Below, piece by piece: positions 51,312 to 61,430 of a stretch of DNA of 64,000 nucleotides (its first letter is position 1; every line of letters begins with the position of its first letter). The stretch is from Verrucomicrobiia bacterium. Lineage in GTDB: Bacteria > Verrucomicrobiota > Verrucomicrobiia > Limisphaerales > UBA8199. The stretch covers positions 1 through 64,000 of the forward strand of contig DASYZB010000132.1 of the NCBI GenBank assembly GCA_035946615.1, read 5' to 3'. The notes beneath the pieces are model-generated. The model searched no databases. It was not told the DNA's origin and was given only the letters and a program-made list of their open reading frames with translations. The position numbers and the translations under genes were made by a program.

Positions 51312-51484
51312 TCGTTTTAGCTCGCTTCCTACGCAAAGAACGGTTAACCAAAAACAAGGCCATCGGGTAACACCCTTTTGGCACAACGATACCCGTCCCT
51401 CGGGTAACAGTTACTTTTGGCGCACGGCGGGGTGACGAAGATAGAAGGGCCGGAGCTGAAGAATTCGCAGACTGAATAAAAACC

Positions 51485-52504
51485 TTGAAGCCAAAACCCG
51501 GCACATCCAAAGCGCGGTCAGGGTCGAACGCTGCAGGGCATGTTCTTGTTACTGGCGGGGCCGGTTTCATCGGCTCGCATTTGGTGGAACGCTTGCTGGC
51601 GGAGGGCGAAAGCGTGGTCGTGATTGATGATCTTTCGACCGGCAGCCTCGAGAACCTCTCCCGCGCCTCCAGCCACCCTCGATTCGCTTTTGTTCAATCG
51701 CGCATTTCGACCTGTCCGGACCTTTCCCGGCTGGTGGGGCAGGCACAGGCCGTCTATCACCTGGCAGCCGCTGTGGGCGTGGAATTGGTTGTGAACACCC
51801 CGATCCGTGTCCTTGAAACCAATCTGCACGAAACGGAAGTTCTGCTTGAAGCAGCCGCCCCGCAGAGGGTTCCCGTGCTGTTGACTTCGACCTCGGAAGT
51901 GTACGGCAAGAGCCAAAAGGCCGCTTTCGGCGAAGAGGACGATTTGCTCATCGGCCCACCCCACCAGGCCCGCTGGAGTTATGCCTGCTCGAAGCTGATG
52001 GATGAATTCCTCGGGCTGGCTTATGCCAAAGAACGCGCGCTACCGGTTGTCATCGCCCGGCTGTTCAATACGGTCGGCCCTCGACAGACGGGCCGCTACG
52101 GCATGGTTTTGCCGCGCTTTATCTCCGCAGCCAAATCCGGCCAGCCGCTCAAGGTGTTTGGTGACGGCCAGCAGACCCGCTGTTTTTGTTACGTCATCGA
52201 CACGGTCGAAGCGCTGGTGCGCCTGCAGAACTGCCCGGCAGCGCGGAGCCAGGTCTTTAACGTGGGCGGTTCAGAGGAGGTTTCCATCAAGCAGCTCGCG
52301 GAGCTGGTAATTGAAATCCTTCACTCAAAAGCCAAGATAGAAATGGTCCCTTATCGCGAAGCTTACGCCCCCGGCTTTGATGACATGCTCCGGCGCAAAC
52401 CAATTGTCGATAAACTCGCCGCCATAACCGGGTTCCGTCCCGCCACGCCGTTGCGAAGGATCATTGAATTGACGGCAGACGCAACTGCGGCCCGCAGTTG
52501 CTGA
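51485..52504 (+). CDS. NAD-dependent nucleotide-sugar epimerase/dehydratase
   Basis: 339 residues of the extended short-chain dehydrogenase family (UDP-glucose 4-epimerase or UDP-glucuronate decarboxylase type), used for surface polysaccharide precursors. The dinucleotide motif is V-T-G-G-A-G-F-I-G-S-H near residue 22. The catalytic Y-x-x-x-K is Y-A-C-S-K, with the serine in S-T-S-E-V-Y. R-L-F-N-T-V-G-P-R and G-D-G-Q-Q-T-R support the nucleotide-sugar subgroup. Only TTG 51485 is available as a start, since a stop lies 12 bases upstream, and the first 17 residues are unusual; the true N-terminus may have been lost beside the insertion sequence. Confidence 0.85.
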   Translation: MKPKPGTSKARSGSNAAGHVLVTGGAGFIGSHLVERLLAEGESVVVIDDLSTGSLENLSRASSHPRFAFVQSRISTCPDLSRLVGQAQAVYHLAAAVGVELVVNTPIRVLETNLHETEVLLEAAAPQRVPVLLTSTSEVYGKSQKAAFGEEDDLLIGPPHQARWSYACSKLMDEFLGLAYAKERALPVVIARLFNTVGPRQTGRYGMVLPRFISAAKSGQPLKVFGDGQQTRCFCYVIDTVEALVRLQNCPAARSQVFNVGGSEEVSIKQLAELVIEILHSKAKIEMVPYREAYAPGFDDMLRRKPIVDKLAAITGFRPATPLRRIIELTADATAARSC

Positions 52505-52664
52505 AGTCTCGGCTGGTTTCAATGCGATCAGCGTATTTGCCGCGCGCTGGCATGCATTGTTTGGAGGAACAGCGGAATACGTGGATTTTTCTTTCCGTCG
52601 AGGAATCCCTTTGGCAGCTTGACGCCTGAAATATTCTGATTCAGACAGCCCAACATAGAAGCCT

Positions 52665-53735
52665 ATGCCAGAGAAACCAGTTGTCACAAGAAAGCTCTCG
52701 GACAAAAGCACCAAGCAGGAAATGCTCGATGCATACCAGGCCCTTGCCAAAGAGCTCGAAGAAAAACGCGCTGCCGCGTTGGCTCCTGAACGCCGCCTCG
52801 AGGAGAAGAAGGCCGCCGAAGCCGTGAAAGTGGCGACGGGAATTGCGCCGGAAGGCGTTGACCGCGAATTAGGCGGGCTCAGATCGGAGATCGGCAGAAT
52901 GCTGGCCAGCATTTCCGACCAACTGGCGGCGGAATCCGCCAGGTTCCGCAATGTCCAGAAGGCTGTGGAAAGCAAAGAGCAGGAGCTGAAGGAGCTGTAT
53001 GGGATTGAAAAAGCGGCGGTGAGCCTGGCGGCATTGATCGAAGCCCAGAATCAAAAGCGGACGGAATTCGAAACTCAGATGGCCCAGGAACGGGACGAGC
53101 TGGAAAAGGAGATTGAGACCAAACGCGCTGAGTGGGAAGAGGAGAAAAGAACCCACGATGCCGAAGTCAAGGAGCGGGATGGCGCCGAGAAAAAAGCGCA
53201 AGACCGCGCCCGGGAAGATTTCAATTATGCCTTTAAGCGCGAACAGCAATCCATCAAAGACAAGCTCAACGACGAAAAGGCTGCGTTGGAAAAGGAGATT
53301 AAGATTAAGCGCGAGACGTTTGAACGGGAATTCGTTGAGAGAGAGAAAGCCATCACCGGGAAGGAGCACGAGCTGGCCGAGCTTCGCGCCAAAGCCGCCG
53401 ACTTTCCCAAAGAACTGGAAGCCGCCGTCAACCACTCGGTCAAAGAGGCCAGCGAGCGGCTCAAGCTGGAAGCCAAGAGCCGGGAGGATGTCGCCCAGAA
53501 GCAATTCGAAGGCGAGCGCAACGTTCTGACCGCCAGGAACGAAGCGCTGGAACGAACCAACAAGGACCTTGTCACCGCGAATTCAAAGCTCGCACAGCAA
53601 CTCGAAGCCGCCTATCAAAAAGTCCAGGAAATCGGCGAGAAAACTGTCGAAGGCGCCTCGCAGTCCAAGTCCTATGCGGAGTTGCAAAAGCTTTTCCTGG
53701 ACCAGAGCCGGAAAGCGCGTGAGGAAAAAACCTGA
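52665..53735 (+). CDS. coiled-coil hypothetical protein
   Basis: 356 highly charged residues with no signal peptide or membrane helix. From about residue 70 nearly the whole chain shows heptad-like spacing with long K/E/R/Q runs (E-L-E-K-E-I-E-T-K-R, K-D-K-L-N-D-E-K), so it is predicted to be a long coiled coil. The N-terminal 60 residues are less regular (K-S-T-K-Q-E-M-L-D-A-Y-Q-A-L). Similar proteins are found in many bacteria without a known role; a cytoskeletal or DNA-binding role is only possible. Single gene. Confidence 0.75.
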   Translation: MPEKPVVTRKLSDKSTKQEMLDAYQALAKELEEKRAAALAPERRLEEKKAAEAVKVATGIAPEGVDRELGGLRSEIGRMLASISDQLAAESARFRNVQKAVESKEQELKELYGIEKAAVSLAALIEAQNQKRTEFETQMAQERDELEKEIETKRAEWEEEKRTHDAEVKERDGAEKKAQDRAREDFNYAFKREQQSIKDKLNDEKAALEKEIKIKRETFEREFVEREKAITGKEHELAELRAKAADFPKELEAAVNHSVKEASERLKLEAKSREDVAQKQFEGERNVLTARNEALERTNKDLVTANSKLAQQLEAAYQKVQEIGEKTVEGASQSKSYAELQKLFLDQSRKAREEKT

Positions 53736-53857
53736 GGCGGCATCGACCCCAAGCGCTCCACAAGGGCTGAAATCCCCGACCCGCGCAATTCGCGACCAAC
53801 GAAGCAGACCTTACAGCCGCCGCGTCAAAGTGTAAGAGGTTAGCTTTTGTTAGCTGC

Positions 53858-54586
53858 TCAATGGCTGTGCGGCACTGAGGCGGCGTGTTCCCAGCAGTGC
53901 AGGACCTGCTCGGCTATCTCGTCCACACCCATCCCATGTTTGACCTGTGCAAAGATAATCGGTCCATCGCCGCGCATGGCATGGGCGTCGCGGCGCATGA
54001 TTTCCAGGTCGGCGCCGACGGCCACAGCGAGATCGGTTTTGTTAATCACCAGAAGGTCGGATTGAGTAATGCCGGGGCCGCCTTTGCGGGGTATTTTGTC
54101 GCCGCCAGCCACATCGATGACGTAGATGGTGAAATCAGCTAATTCGCGGCTGAAATGCGCGGCGAGGTTGTCACCTCCGGATTCGATCAGCAGGAGCTGG
54201 GTGTTGAAACGTTGGTGAAGGTCTTCCAAGGCGAGCAAATTGGCAGAGGTATCCTCACGGATAGCCGCATGGGGACAACCGCCTGTCTCGACCGCCCGGA
54301 TGCGGTCGGGTTCGAGGGCCTGGTGGCGCACGAGGAACTCGCCATCCTCTTTAGTGAAGATGTCATTTGTGACAGCCGCCATCCGAAGTTGATGGCGCAG
54401 TTTCAGACACAATGCCAGCATGAGGGCGGTTTTGCCGCTGCCGACCGGGCCGCCCACGCCGACGGTAAAGGCGCGGCGGCTGAAATCGCGGGCAAGTGGC
54501 TTAGGGCGCTGGTCGAAGTAGCCTGGGTATTCGAGGTGTTCGTGAGTATGGCCCTCGGGCCCGTGTTGGTGATGTTCCAAGTTCAT
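53858..54586 (-). CDS. ureG: urease accessory GTPase UreG
   Basis: UreG is the GTPase that drives nickel insertion into urease. 242 residues with [12 protein letters not shown] (Walker A) near residue 45, [21 protein letters not shown], and I-E-S-G-G-D-N-L, and the guanine motif N-K-T-D. The first 35 residues are an extra histidine-rich extension (H-H-Q-H, H-T-H-E-H), and the C-terminus ends H-S-H. Since no ureE is present, this may serve as the nickel store. It is the last gene of the urea operon. Confidence 0.95.
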   Translation of the reverse strand: MNLEHHQHGPEGHTHEHLEYPGYFDQRPKPLARDFSRRAFTVGVGGPVGSGKTALMLALCLKLRHQLRMAAVTNDIFTKEDGEFLVRHQALEPDRIRAVETGGCPHAAIREDTSANLLALEDLHQRFNTQLLLIESGGDNLAAHFSRELADFTIYVIDVAGGDKIPRKGGPGITQSDLLVINKTDLAVAVGADLEIMRRDAHAMRGDGPIIFAQVKHGMGVDEIAEQVLHCWEHAASVPHSH

Positions 54587-54588
54587 GC

Positions 54589-55269
54589 TCAGCTTTGGAA
54601 TAATCTCGAATAAAGGCGGTCTTGATTAGCCTGGAATAATTCCAGCAATGGCGAGGGTTGAGCGATTTGTTCGCGAGTCAGGTTTCGACAACGGAGCAGG
54701 ACCTCCTCGGCCTGTGCGGCGAAACTGTGCAACAAAGCCTGTCCTTCGAGAGGGCCAATGATTCCAAGGCGGATCGCCCCAGTCACAAGCCCGCGCAAAT
54801 GGATAAAGAAGAACAACCGCGCTGCCGGCATAAAGTCGATTCCAAGCGCGTTAGTTGTCACGCCGAACACGGGAGCGAAATGATAAAAGGCTCCGGTTTG
54901 CCGGGCGCTTTGGCGAAGCTGTTCCAGTTGGTGTGTGGCAAAGATGCGCTCGGCCGATGCAAGGAGGGCCTGGCCTTGGAGGCGGCTAGCGCGATTGGCG
55001 ACATGATTGGTGTTAAAAGTGTCGCACAGCCGATCCAGTTCAAGCCAATTCCCGGGATTAGCGTGGGCTGCGGTCACAAACGGCAGTGAAGCGCGCCCGA
55101 GTTGGCATAGACTCGCTCGAATGAACGAGGCCAGTTCCCCAGGATTGGCCAACTCGCCCTGCTGCCAGGCGGCCTCCAACCCGCCAGAATGGGCGAAGCC
55201 GCCCGTCGGAAAGGCTGAATCAGCCAATTGACATAACAACCATTCATTGTTTGGAGACTCGGAACTCAC
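54589..55269 (-). CDS. ureF: urease accessory protein UreF
   Basis: UreF works with UreD and UreG in urease nickel insertion. GTG 55269 gives 226 residues, the usual length, and starts 43 bp downstream of ureC; the longer frame to 55434 would overlap ureC. Family marks are [18 protein letters not shown] near the start and the helical body [12 protein letters not shown]. It ends 2 bp before ureG. Confidence 0.92.
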   Translation of the reverse strand: MSSESPNNEWLLCQLADSAFPTGGFAHSGGLEAAWQQGELANPGELASFIRASLCQLGRASLPFVTAAHANPGNWLELDRLCDTFNTNHVANRASRLQGQALLASAERIFATHQLEQLRQSARQTGAFYHFAPVFGVTTNALGIDFMPAARLFFFIHLRGLVTGAIRLGIIGPLEGQALLHSFAAQAEEVLLRCRNLTREQIAQPSPLLELFQANQDRLYSRLFQS

Positions 55270-55312
55270 ACATCCGAAGATTGAGAAGAACAAGCCATTA
55301 TACCAAGATTCT

Positions 55313-57028
55313 CTAAAAGAGAAAATAGCGCTGAGCCAACGGCAGAACGCTTGCCGGCTCGCAAGCCAACAACTCACCATCCGCTTTAACCTCGTAGGTT
55401 TCAGGATCGACAGTAATGCGAGGCGTTGCGTCATTCCATTTCATTGCTTTTTTGCCGATGTTCCGGCAATCGCGAACGGCCTCGACGCGTTTGGTCAGGC
55501 CGTAGGTTGCGGGGACGCCCTTCTCCTCGCAAAGCCGGCTGACAAAACTCACTGAGATGGGAGATGCGGCCGAGCCGAAAGCGCCGAACATCGGACGCAT
55601 GAAGACAGGTTGGGGCGTCGGAATCGAGGCGTTCGGGTCGCCCATCTGAGACCAGGCGATTATCCCACCTTTAATGACCATCTCGGGTTTTGCGCCAAAG
55701 AAGCCGGGTTTCCAAAGAACGAGGTCGGCAAGTTTGCCGGTCTCGACAGACCCAACCAGATGGCCAATGCCATGCGAAATGGCGGGGTTAATGGTGTACT
55801 TGGACACGTAGCGCTTGATTCGAAGGTTGTCGTTGGACCCTGTTTCGCCTTCGAGACGGCCACGTTGTTGGCGCATCTTATTGGCCGTCTGCCATGTCCG
55901 CGTAATGACCTCGCCGATGCGGCCCATGGCCTGCGAGTCCGAACTCATCATGCTGATTGCCCCGAGGTCATGGAGAATATCCTCCGCCGCGATGGTCTCG
56001 CCCCGTATCCGGCTTTCGGCAAAGGCGACATCTTCCGGGAGCTTTGGGTCGAGATGGTGACAGACCATCAGCATATCGAGGTGTTCATCTAGCGTGTTGA
56101 CTGTAAAAGGGCGGGTAGGGTTCGTGGAACTGGGCAGAACGTTGGGTTCGCCGCAGATGCGAATAATATCCGGGGCATGGCCGCCGCCGGCGCCTTCCGA
56201 ATGGTAGGTGTGAATCGTGCGGCCTTTGATAGCAGCTATGGTTGCATCGACAAACCCGGACTCATTGAGCGTGTCTGTGTGGATGGTCACCTGCACGTCC
56301 TGCTCGTCAGCCACGCGCAGGCAGCAGTCAATGGCCGCGGGGGTTGTGCCCCAATCCTCGTGCAACTTCAGGCCGATGGCCCCGCCAAGAATCTGCTCAG
56401 GCAATCCCGCCGGCAAAGCCGTGTTCCCCTTGCCCGTAAACCCAAAGTTCAGAGGCAAAGCGTCGGTGGCTTGCAACATCATCCGCAGATGATTTGCGCC
56501 TGGCGTGCACGTCGTGGCGGAGGTGCCGGTCGCCGGGCCTGTCCCCCCACCGATCATCGTGGTCAGACCGGCGGAGATAGCTTCGAACACTTGTTGCGGG
56601 CAGATAAAATGAATGTGCGCGTCAATACCCCCGGCAGTGACGATGAGCCCTTCGCCTGCGATGACTTCTGTTGTGACACCGACGACCATGCCCATGGTCA
56701 CGCCGGCCATCACGTCCGGATTGCCCGCTTTGCCTATGCCCGAGATGAGGCCGTCTTTGAGGCCGATATCGGCTTTGTAAATGCCCGTGTAGTCCACGAC
56801 AAGCGCATTGGTTATCACGCAATCCAGCGCATCGGCCTGGGCGACCCCTGCGGCCTGGCCCATGCCTTCTCGCAGCACCTTGCCCCCGCCGAACTTGCAC
56901 TCGTCCCCATAAACCGTGAAATCCCGTTCAACCTCCAACACCAGCGAAGTGTCCCCCAACTTGACCCGGTCGCCGGTGGTTGGCCCGAACATTTCTGCGT
57001 AATGCCGCCGATCAATCTGATGTGCCAT
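55313..57028 (-). CDS. ureC: urease alpha subunit (catalytic)
   Basis: Catalytic subunit that hydrolyses urea to ammonia and carbamate, in the cytosol. 571 residues, the standard length. Seen: the N-terminal pattern [14 protein letters not shown], nickel ligand H-I-H in G-I-D-A-H-I-H, the carbamylated lysine K221 in [23 protein letters not shown], the flap histidines C-H-H-L, and [12 protein letters not shown]. All catalytic residues are present. The gene starts 3 bp after the fused ureAB. Confidence 0.98.
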   Translation of the reverse strand: MAHQIDRRHYAEMFGPTTGDRVKLGDTSLVLEVERDFTVYGDECKFGGGKVLREGMGQAAGVAQADALDCVITNALVVDYTGIYKADIGLKDGLISGIGKAGNPDVMAGVTMGMVVGVTTEVIAGEGLIVTAGGIDAHIHFICPQQVFEAISAGLTTMIGGGTGPATGTSATTCTPGANHLRMMLQATDALPLNFGFTGKGNTALPAGLPEQILGGAIGLKLHEDWGTTPAAIDCCLRVADEQDVQVTIHTDTLNESGFVDATIAAIKGRTIHTYHSEGAGGGHAPDIIRICGEPNVLPSSTNPTRPFTVNTLDEHLDMLMVCHHLDPKLPEDVAFAESRIRGETIAAEDILHDLGAISMMSSDSQAMGRIGEVITRTWQTANKMRQQRGRLEGETGSNDNLRIKRYVSKYTINPAISHGIGHLVGSVETGKLADLVLWKPGFFGAKPEMVIKGGIIAWSQMGDPNASIPTPQPVFMRPMFGAFGSAASPISVSFVSRLCEEKGVPATYGLTKRVEAVRDCRNIGKKAMKWNDATPRITVDPETYEVKADGELLACEPASVLPLAQRYFLF

Positions 57029-57031
57029 AAG

Positions 57032-57796
57032 CTATTCCTCCTGGTGGGCAAAGCCGCGTTCCGTTACCCGGCCCAATGCGGCCTTTTGGTTCTCTGCCGA
57101 TACTGAACCCTCAGCCAGGTTATTGCCTCCATGAATAATCCGCCTCCCGGAAATCTCCACCAAGCGGACCGTTTTGGTCTCACCGGGCTCGAACCGGACG
57201 GCTGCCCCGGCGGGTATATCGAGGCGTTTGCCATAAGCCTTCAGCCGGTCGAACCGCAGGGAAGCATTCGTTTCGATAAAATGATAATGGCTGCCCACCT
57301 GCACGGGCCGGTCTCCGAGATTGGTCACTGTCAGGGTCACTGTTGGGCGGCCAGCGTTCAGGTCCAGCTTGCCCGGAGCTACTTCATACGCGCCCGGTTC
57401 GAGTTCGCCCTCCGCCGGAACGGATTCGAAGACCGAGGGAGGCGGAATCGGCAGGAAACTCCCGTGCAATGCCAGTTCGAGGTTCCCATTCTCCGAAGCA
57501 ATAGGATGATGAACGGTGACAAGCTTTGTCCCGTCCGGAAACGTCCCCTCGACCTGCACCTCGCTGATGAGTGCTGGCACGCCGGCCATTACCTGGTTGC
57601 GCCCCAGAAGTCGTCTTCCTAAATCCATGAGTTCCGCCACTCGCTTTCCTTCGCGAATGAATTCGAGAAGTTGAGAGGCGATGAGGGCGACGGCCTCCGG
57701 ATAGTTCAGGCGCAGACCGCGGGCGAGGCGTTTTTGGGCCAGAAAGCCGGCGTTATGGAGCAGGAGCTTGTCAATTTCGCGAGGGGAGAGGTGCAT
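57032..57796 (-). CDS. ureAB: fused urease gamma-beta subunit
   Basis: 254 residues. The first 100 are a complete gamma subunit ([32 protein letters not shown]). The next 120 are a beta subunit (F-L-P-I-P, then [28 protein letters not shown]). In many bacteria the two are separate genes; fusion is known from Helicobacter and some others. It sits between ureD (162-bp gap) and ureC. Confidence 0.95.
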   Translation of the reverse strand: MHLSPREIDKLLLHNAGFLAQKRLARGLRLNYPEAVALIASQLLEFIREGKRVAELMDLGRRLLGRNQVMAGVPALISEVQVEGTFPDGTKLVTVHHPIASENGNLELALHGSFLPIPPPSVFESVPAEGELEPGAYEVAPGKLDLNAGRPTVTLTVTNLGDRPVQVGSHYHFIETNASLRFDRLKAYGKRLDIPAGAAVRFEPGETKTVRLVEISGRRIIHGGNNLAEGSVSAENQKAALGRVTERGFAHQEE

Positions 57797-57958
57797 AGGG
57801 GACCCTGGGTGTGGAGTGTGAAGCGTCGAGCGTCGAGCTTAGGGCGTGGGCTGGATTGATCCTTAAAATGGCAGTTGAGCCGCCCTGCGGGCGCGATGCA
57901 GAATCCTCTGGGATTGAAGAGTTCATCTTTCCGCGTTCGTTTGCCGTTCTTTGGCCTG

Positions 57959-58789
57959 CTACCATTTTCTAGCCCATGGGTCATCATGCAGAAACTGCGG
58001 AACGAAGGAAAGCAGCCGCCGGACCTCGTGGCTGACGGCTTCGACGGACTCACCGGCGATGCGAATCAAGGAACCCTGGGTGATGGGGCTGGCGCTGCAG
58101 ACCAGCGGCGCGTGGCGCGGCATTGGCAGGCGGGCGACCTCTTCCAATAAGCGGGCGCTCACAGCGGCAAGGGTGTCTCCAATCACCACCACCAAGGCGA
58201 GACAATTGAACCGCCCCATGCGATGAGAGGCCTCAAGCGGCCCGTCGGCAGGCTCCAACAGCAGCGAATCGAGCAGCACACGCGATTCTCCCAAAAAAAT
58301 TTCATTCTGGCTGTGGAACCGGTCGAAGGCCCAGCGCTCCCCACGCGCTGCGCGGCCCGAACAGAGCCAATCGACCAACACCAACCCGCTTTTGGGTTGC
58401 AGATGAAACTCCTGGCGCTGCCGATAGCGCGATTGAGCAAAGGCTTGGACCGGGTCGGGCGCCAAAGCCAGGAGCGCCTCGCGGGCCAAGTGAGCCCTGA
58501 GATAATGGCTGCACGGCTGAGAATCTGGATTGCGATAAACCTTGGTTGATGCCTGGGTGCTCAAAAAACAGCGCGCTCCCTCCCCAACATTTAACGTCAG
58601 GCTGATTTCGTCCCCGGCAACCAACCCCCCGCCAAAACTGCTCAAGCAGGCCCAAACACTCGGACCGCGAGGACGCGGAGTCAGGATTTTGAGGGGGCTG
58701 GTGGCCCAAACAGAAGTGGCCGTGCTTTGGCCGGCCGCTAATTCTACACTCAAATGGCCGGTGCCCGGCTGCAATTGGTCCAAGCTCAT
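57959..58789 (-). CDS. ureD: urease accessory protein UreD
   Basis: UreD (UreH) is the scaffold that binds apo-urease and UreF-UreG. ATG 58789 overlaps the urtE stop codon (ATGA), giving 276 residues. The central pattern G-E-G-A-R-C-F-L-S-T-Q-A-S-T-K-V-Y and F-G-G-G-L-V-A-G-D are family signatures. The C-terminal third is typical of UreD (L-L-L-E-P-A-D-G). Confidence 0.92.
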   Translation of the reverse strand: MSLDQLQPGTGHLSVELAAGQSTATSVWATSPLKILTPRPRGPSVWACLSSFGGGLVAGDEISLTLNVGEGARCFLSTQASTKVYRNPDSQPCSHYLRAHLAREALLALAPDPVQAFAQSRYRQRQEFHLQPKSGLVLVDWLCSGRAARGERWAFDRFHSQNEIFLGESRVLLDSLLLEPADGPLEASHRMGRFNCLALVVVIGDTLAAVSARLLEEVARLPMPRHAPLVCSASPITQGSLIRIAGESVEAVSHEVRRLLSFVPQFLHDDPWARKW

Positions 58790-59499
58790 ACCGTCAAGTA
58801 TTGCTTCACAAGATTTTGATTCAAGTCTGCTATGGCCCCTTCGGCGGCAATCGCGCCGCGGTCCATGACATAAAAGTAATCGGCGACGCTGAGGCAAAAA
58901 TCCAGGTACTGCTCGACCAAAAGGATGCTCATTTGACCTTCCTTTTTAATCTTCAGCAGCGTCTCACCTATGTGGTCGATTATGTTGGGCTGGATGCCTT
59001 CGGTCGGTTCATCCAGTAGCAGCACCTTTGGGGCGGTCAGCAAGGCGCGCGCGATAGCCAACTGTTGCTGCTGTCCGCCGCTGAGGACCCCGCCCTTTCG
59101 TTTGAGCATGGTCTTAAGAATCGGGAAAAGTTCGAGGATCCGGTGCACCTGGCCGTTGGCCGTTGCGCCGTGCGCCACGAGGCTAATCCGCAGGTTTTCC
59201 CACACCGTCAGGTTCGGAAAAATATCGCGGCCTTGCGGCACGTATCCAAGCCCTTGGCGGGCGCGTTCGTCGGGGCGCAAGCCGTTGAGCAGCCGGTCGC
59301 CCAAACGGATATTGCCGCTCATTGGTTTGAGCAGGCCAGTCACGCATTTGAGGGTGGTGGTTTTGCCAACGCCATTGCGACCCATCAAGCAAACGACCTG
59401 GCCTTGCGGAATGGACAGCGAAACATTACGCAGGATTTGTGACCCTTCATAGGCAGCGTTGAGCTGGGAGAGCGTGAGGATGTCCGGCGCGGCATTCAC
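58786..59499 (-). CDS. urtE: urea ABC transporter ATPase UrtE
   Basis: 237 residues from GTG 59499, which overlaps the urtD stop (GTGA). Walker A G-R-N-G-V-G-K-T-T, signature S-G-G-Q-Q-Q-Q-L-A-I, Walker B V-L-L-L-D-E-P-T-E-G-I-Q. Similar to LivF-type ATPases; with UrtD it powers the urea permease UrtB-UrtC. Confidence 0.93.
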   Translation of the reverse strand: MNAAPDILTLSQLNAAYEGSQILRNVSLSIPQGQVVCLMGRNGVGKTTTLKCVTGLLKPMSGNIRLGDRLLNGLRPDERARQGLGYVPQGRDIFPNLTVWENLRISLVAHGATANGQVHRILELFPILKTMLKRKGGVLSGGQQQQLAIARALLTAPKVLLLDEPTEGIQPNIIDHIGETLLKIKKEGQMSILLVEQYLDFCLSVADYFYVMDRGAIAAEGAIADLNQNLVKQYLTV

Positions 59500-60272
59500 A
59501 GTTGGCGTTTCGGCTCGTGTTTGCGGCCCAGGTAAACCTCGATGACCCTTTCGTCGTTTTGCACCTCCTCGACCGAGCCTTCGCAAAGAACGGAGCCCTG
59601 GTGGAGCACCGTGACCTTTCGGGCGATTTGGCGGACGAATGCCATGTCATGCTCGATGACGATGAGGCTATGGTGGGCGGCCAGGTTGACCAGCAGTTCG
59701 CCCGTGCGGACCGTTTCGTCATCGCTCATCCCGGCCGTCGGTTCATCGACCAGCAGCAGCCTGGGGTCCTGGGCCAGGAGCATGCCAATTTCGAGCCATT
59801 GCTTTTGGCCATGGGCCAATGCTCCGGCCCGCCAGTGCTGGCGGTCAGCCAGACCTACCGTTTCGAGGACCTGTTGGATGCGTTCACGCTGAGCCGGGGT
59901 GACCCTTGAGAACAGCGCCTCCCAAACGCTCCGCTTGCTCGGGAGCGACAGCAGGATGTTTTCAAACACCGTGTGCTCGACATAAACCGACGGGGTTTGA
60001 AATTTGCGCCCGATCCCCAACCGGTTGATCTGATATTCATTGAGCCGCGTCAGGTCGGTGTCCCTGCCAAATTCGATTTTGCCCGAATCGGGCCGTGTGC
60101 GGCCAGAGATCAAATCGAGCATGGTGCTTTTGCCGGCGCCGTTTGGGCCGATGATGACGCGCAGCTCGCCGGCATCCATGTAAAAGTTCAATTCGGAAAT
60201 GGCCTTGAACCCGTCAAAGGTTTTGTTCACGCCTTCGAGCATCAGGATGAACTCTTTGCGCTGCGCGCTCAT
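59496..60272 (-). CDS. urtD: urea ABC transporter ATPase UrtD
   Basis: 258 residues; the start overlaps the urtC stop (ATGA). Walker [10 protein letters not shown], the UrtD-typical signature A-H-G-Q-K-Q-W-L-E in place of LSGGQ, and Walker [12 protein letters not shown]. Forms the cytosolic ATPase pair with UrtE. Confidence 0.95.
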   Translation of the reverse strand: MSAQRKEFILMLEGVNKTFDGFKAISELNFYMDAGELRVIIGPNGAGKSTMLDLISGRTRPDSGKIEFGRDTDLTRLNEYQINRLGIGRKFQTPSVYVEHTVFENILLSLPSKRSVWEALFSRVTPAQRERIQQVLETVGLADRQHWRAGALAHGQKQWLEIGMLLAQDPRLLLVDEPTAGMSDDETVRTGELLVNLAAHHSLIVIEHDMAFVRQIARKVTVLHQGSVLCEGSVEEVQNDERVIEVYLGRKHEPKRQL

Positions 60273-61426
60273 TCGCTTTTGACGAGGGTTTCGCTGGGCT
60301 TGGCCGCAGGTGCTGGTTGCGGGGTGGGTTCAAGCTTGCCACGAAAATGGCGGCGGAGCGATTTCAACTGTCCGGGCAGGCCAACGATTCCTTTGGGCAT
60401 GAAAACGGTCACGAAAACAAACAGAGCGCCCAGGATCAGCAGCCACATATCCGGGAAGGCGCGGGTGGTCCAGCTCTTGAGGGCATTGACACCAATCGCA
60501 CCCAGGATGGGACCAATCAATGTGCCGCGCCCACCGACGGCGACCCAGACAACCGCTTCGAGCGATTTATCAGGGGCCATCTCGCTGGGATTGATAATGC
60601 CGACCTGGGGGACGTACAGCATGCCCCCGAGCGCGCCAATGACTGCGCAAAGAACGAATACAAACAGCTTGTAGTTGGCAGCGGCGTACCCACTGAACAA
60701 CACACGGTCTTCCCGGTCACGAATGGCCTGCTGGACCAGGCCGAATCGGGTTTGGCTCAACCAGCGGCATCCAATATAAACCAGCGCCAATAGAAGGGCC
60801 GTGGCGATATAAAGGCCCCGCTGAGTGGCCGGCTCGCGTAGATCGTGGCCAAGGAGGAATTTGAAATCAGTAAACCCATTGTTCCCGCCCATCAAGAGGC
60901 TATTGCGGAAAAACAGCAAACAGGCGGCGTAGGTGAGGGCCTGGGTCAAAATGGAGAAGTAAACGCCACGAATGCGGGAACGAAAGGCGAGATAGCCGAA
61001 AATCAGGGCCAGCAGACCCGGCACCACCACGACCATCAGCAGGGCGAAAGCAAAGCTCCCGAAGGGCCGCCAGAAAGGGGGCAAATTATGCCAGCCCAAA
61101 AAGACGAGAAAATCGGGGATAGGCTGATGGTACTGCCCGAGGTCGCCGATCATGCGCATGAGGTGCATGCCCATCATGTAGCCGCCCAAGGTGAAGAAAA
61201 GGGCCTGGCCCAGGCTCAGCAAACCGGTATAACCCCAAAGGACATCGACGCTGATAGCCAGGACGGCGTAACAAAGGTACTTGCCGTAAAGGTTGATGCT
61301 GAAATCGCTGACATGCAAAAAGCTGCCGGCGGATGTGAAAGCATTGAGGGCCGGCAGCACAATGATTAAGACGATGGCCGCGATAGCCAGGGCACATTTT
61401 GATGATTTGCTGGCGGTGCCCCACAT
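60269..61426 (-). CDS. urtC: urea ABC transporter permease UrtC
   Basis: 385 residues from ATG 61426 (4 bp after the urtB stop; the frame extends to 61501, overlapping urtB). Eight to ten membrane helices of the LivM type, e.g. [14 protein letters not shown], and the loop [11 protein letters not shown], which belongs to the EAA-like contact with the ATPase. Pairs with UrtB. Confidence 0.93.
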   Translation of the reverse strand: MWGTASKSSKCALAIAAIVLIIVLPALNAFTSAGSFLHVSDFSINLYGKYLCYAVLAISVDVLWGYTGLLSLGQALFFTLGGYMMGMHLMRMIGDLGQYHQPIPDFLVFLGWHNLPPFWRPFGSFAFALLMVVVVPGLLALIFGYLAFRSRIRGVYFSILTQALTYAACLLFFRNSLLMGGNNGFTDFKFLLGHDLREPATQRGLYIATALLLALVYIGCRWLSQTRFGLVQQAIRDREDRVLFSGYAAANYKLFVFVLCAVIGALGGMLYVPQVGIINPSEMAPDKSLEAVVWVAVGGRGTLIGPILGAIGVNALKSWTTRAFPDMWLLILGALFVFVTVFMPKGIVGLPGQLKSLRRHFRGKLEPTPQPAPAAKPSETLVKSE

Positions 61427-61430
61427 ACTG

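Larger units (their letters stand above)
49929..51424 (+). mobile_element. insertion sequence, about 1.5 kb, DDE integrase type
   Basis: 1496 bp with outer imperfect terminal inverted repeats: TGCGCCAAAAGTATTGTTAC at 49929 and its reversed partner ending GTTACTTTTGGCGCA at 51424. A second inward copy of the same motif is at 49985-50006 on the left and at 51365-51385 on the right (with TGTGCC in place of TGCGCC), so each end carries two copies. One intact transposase gene lies inside. I see no target site duplication. The layout resembles unclassified ISNCY-type elements. Confidence 0.8.
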
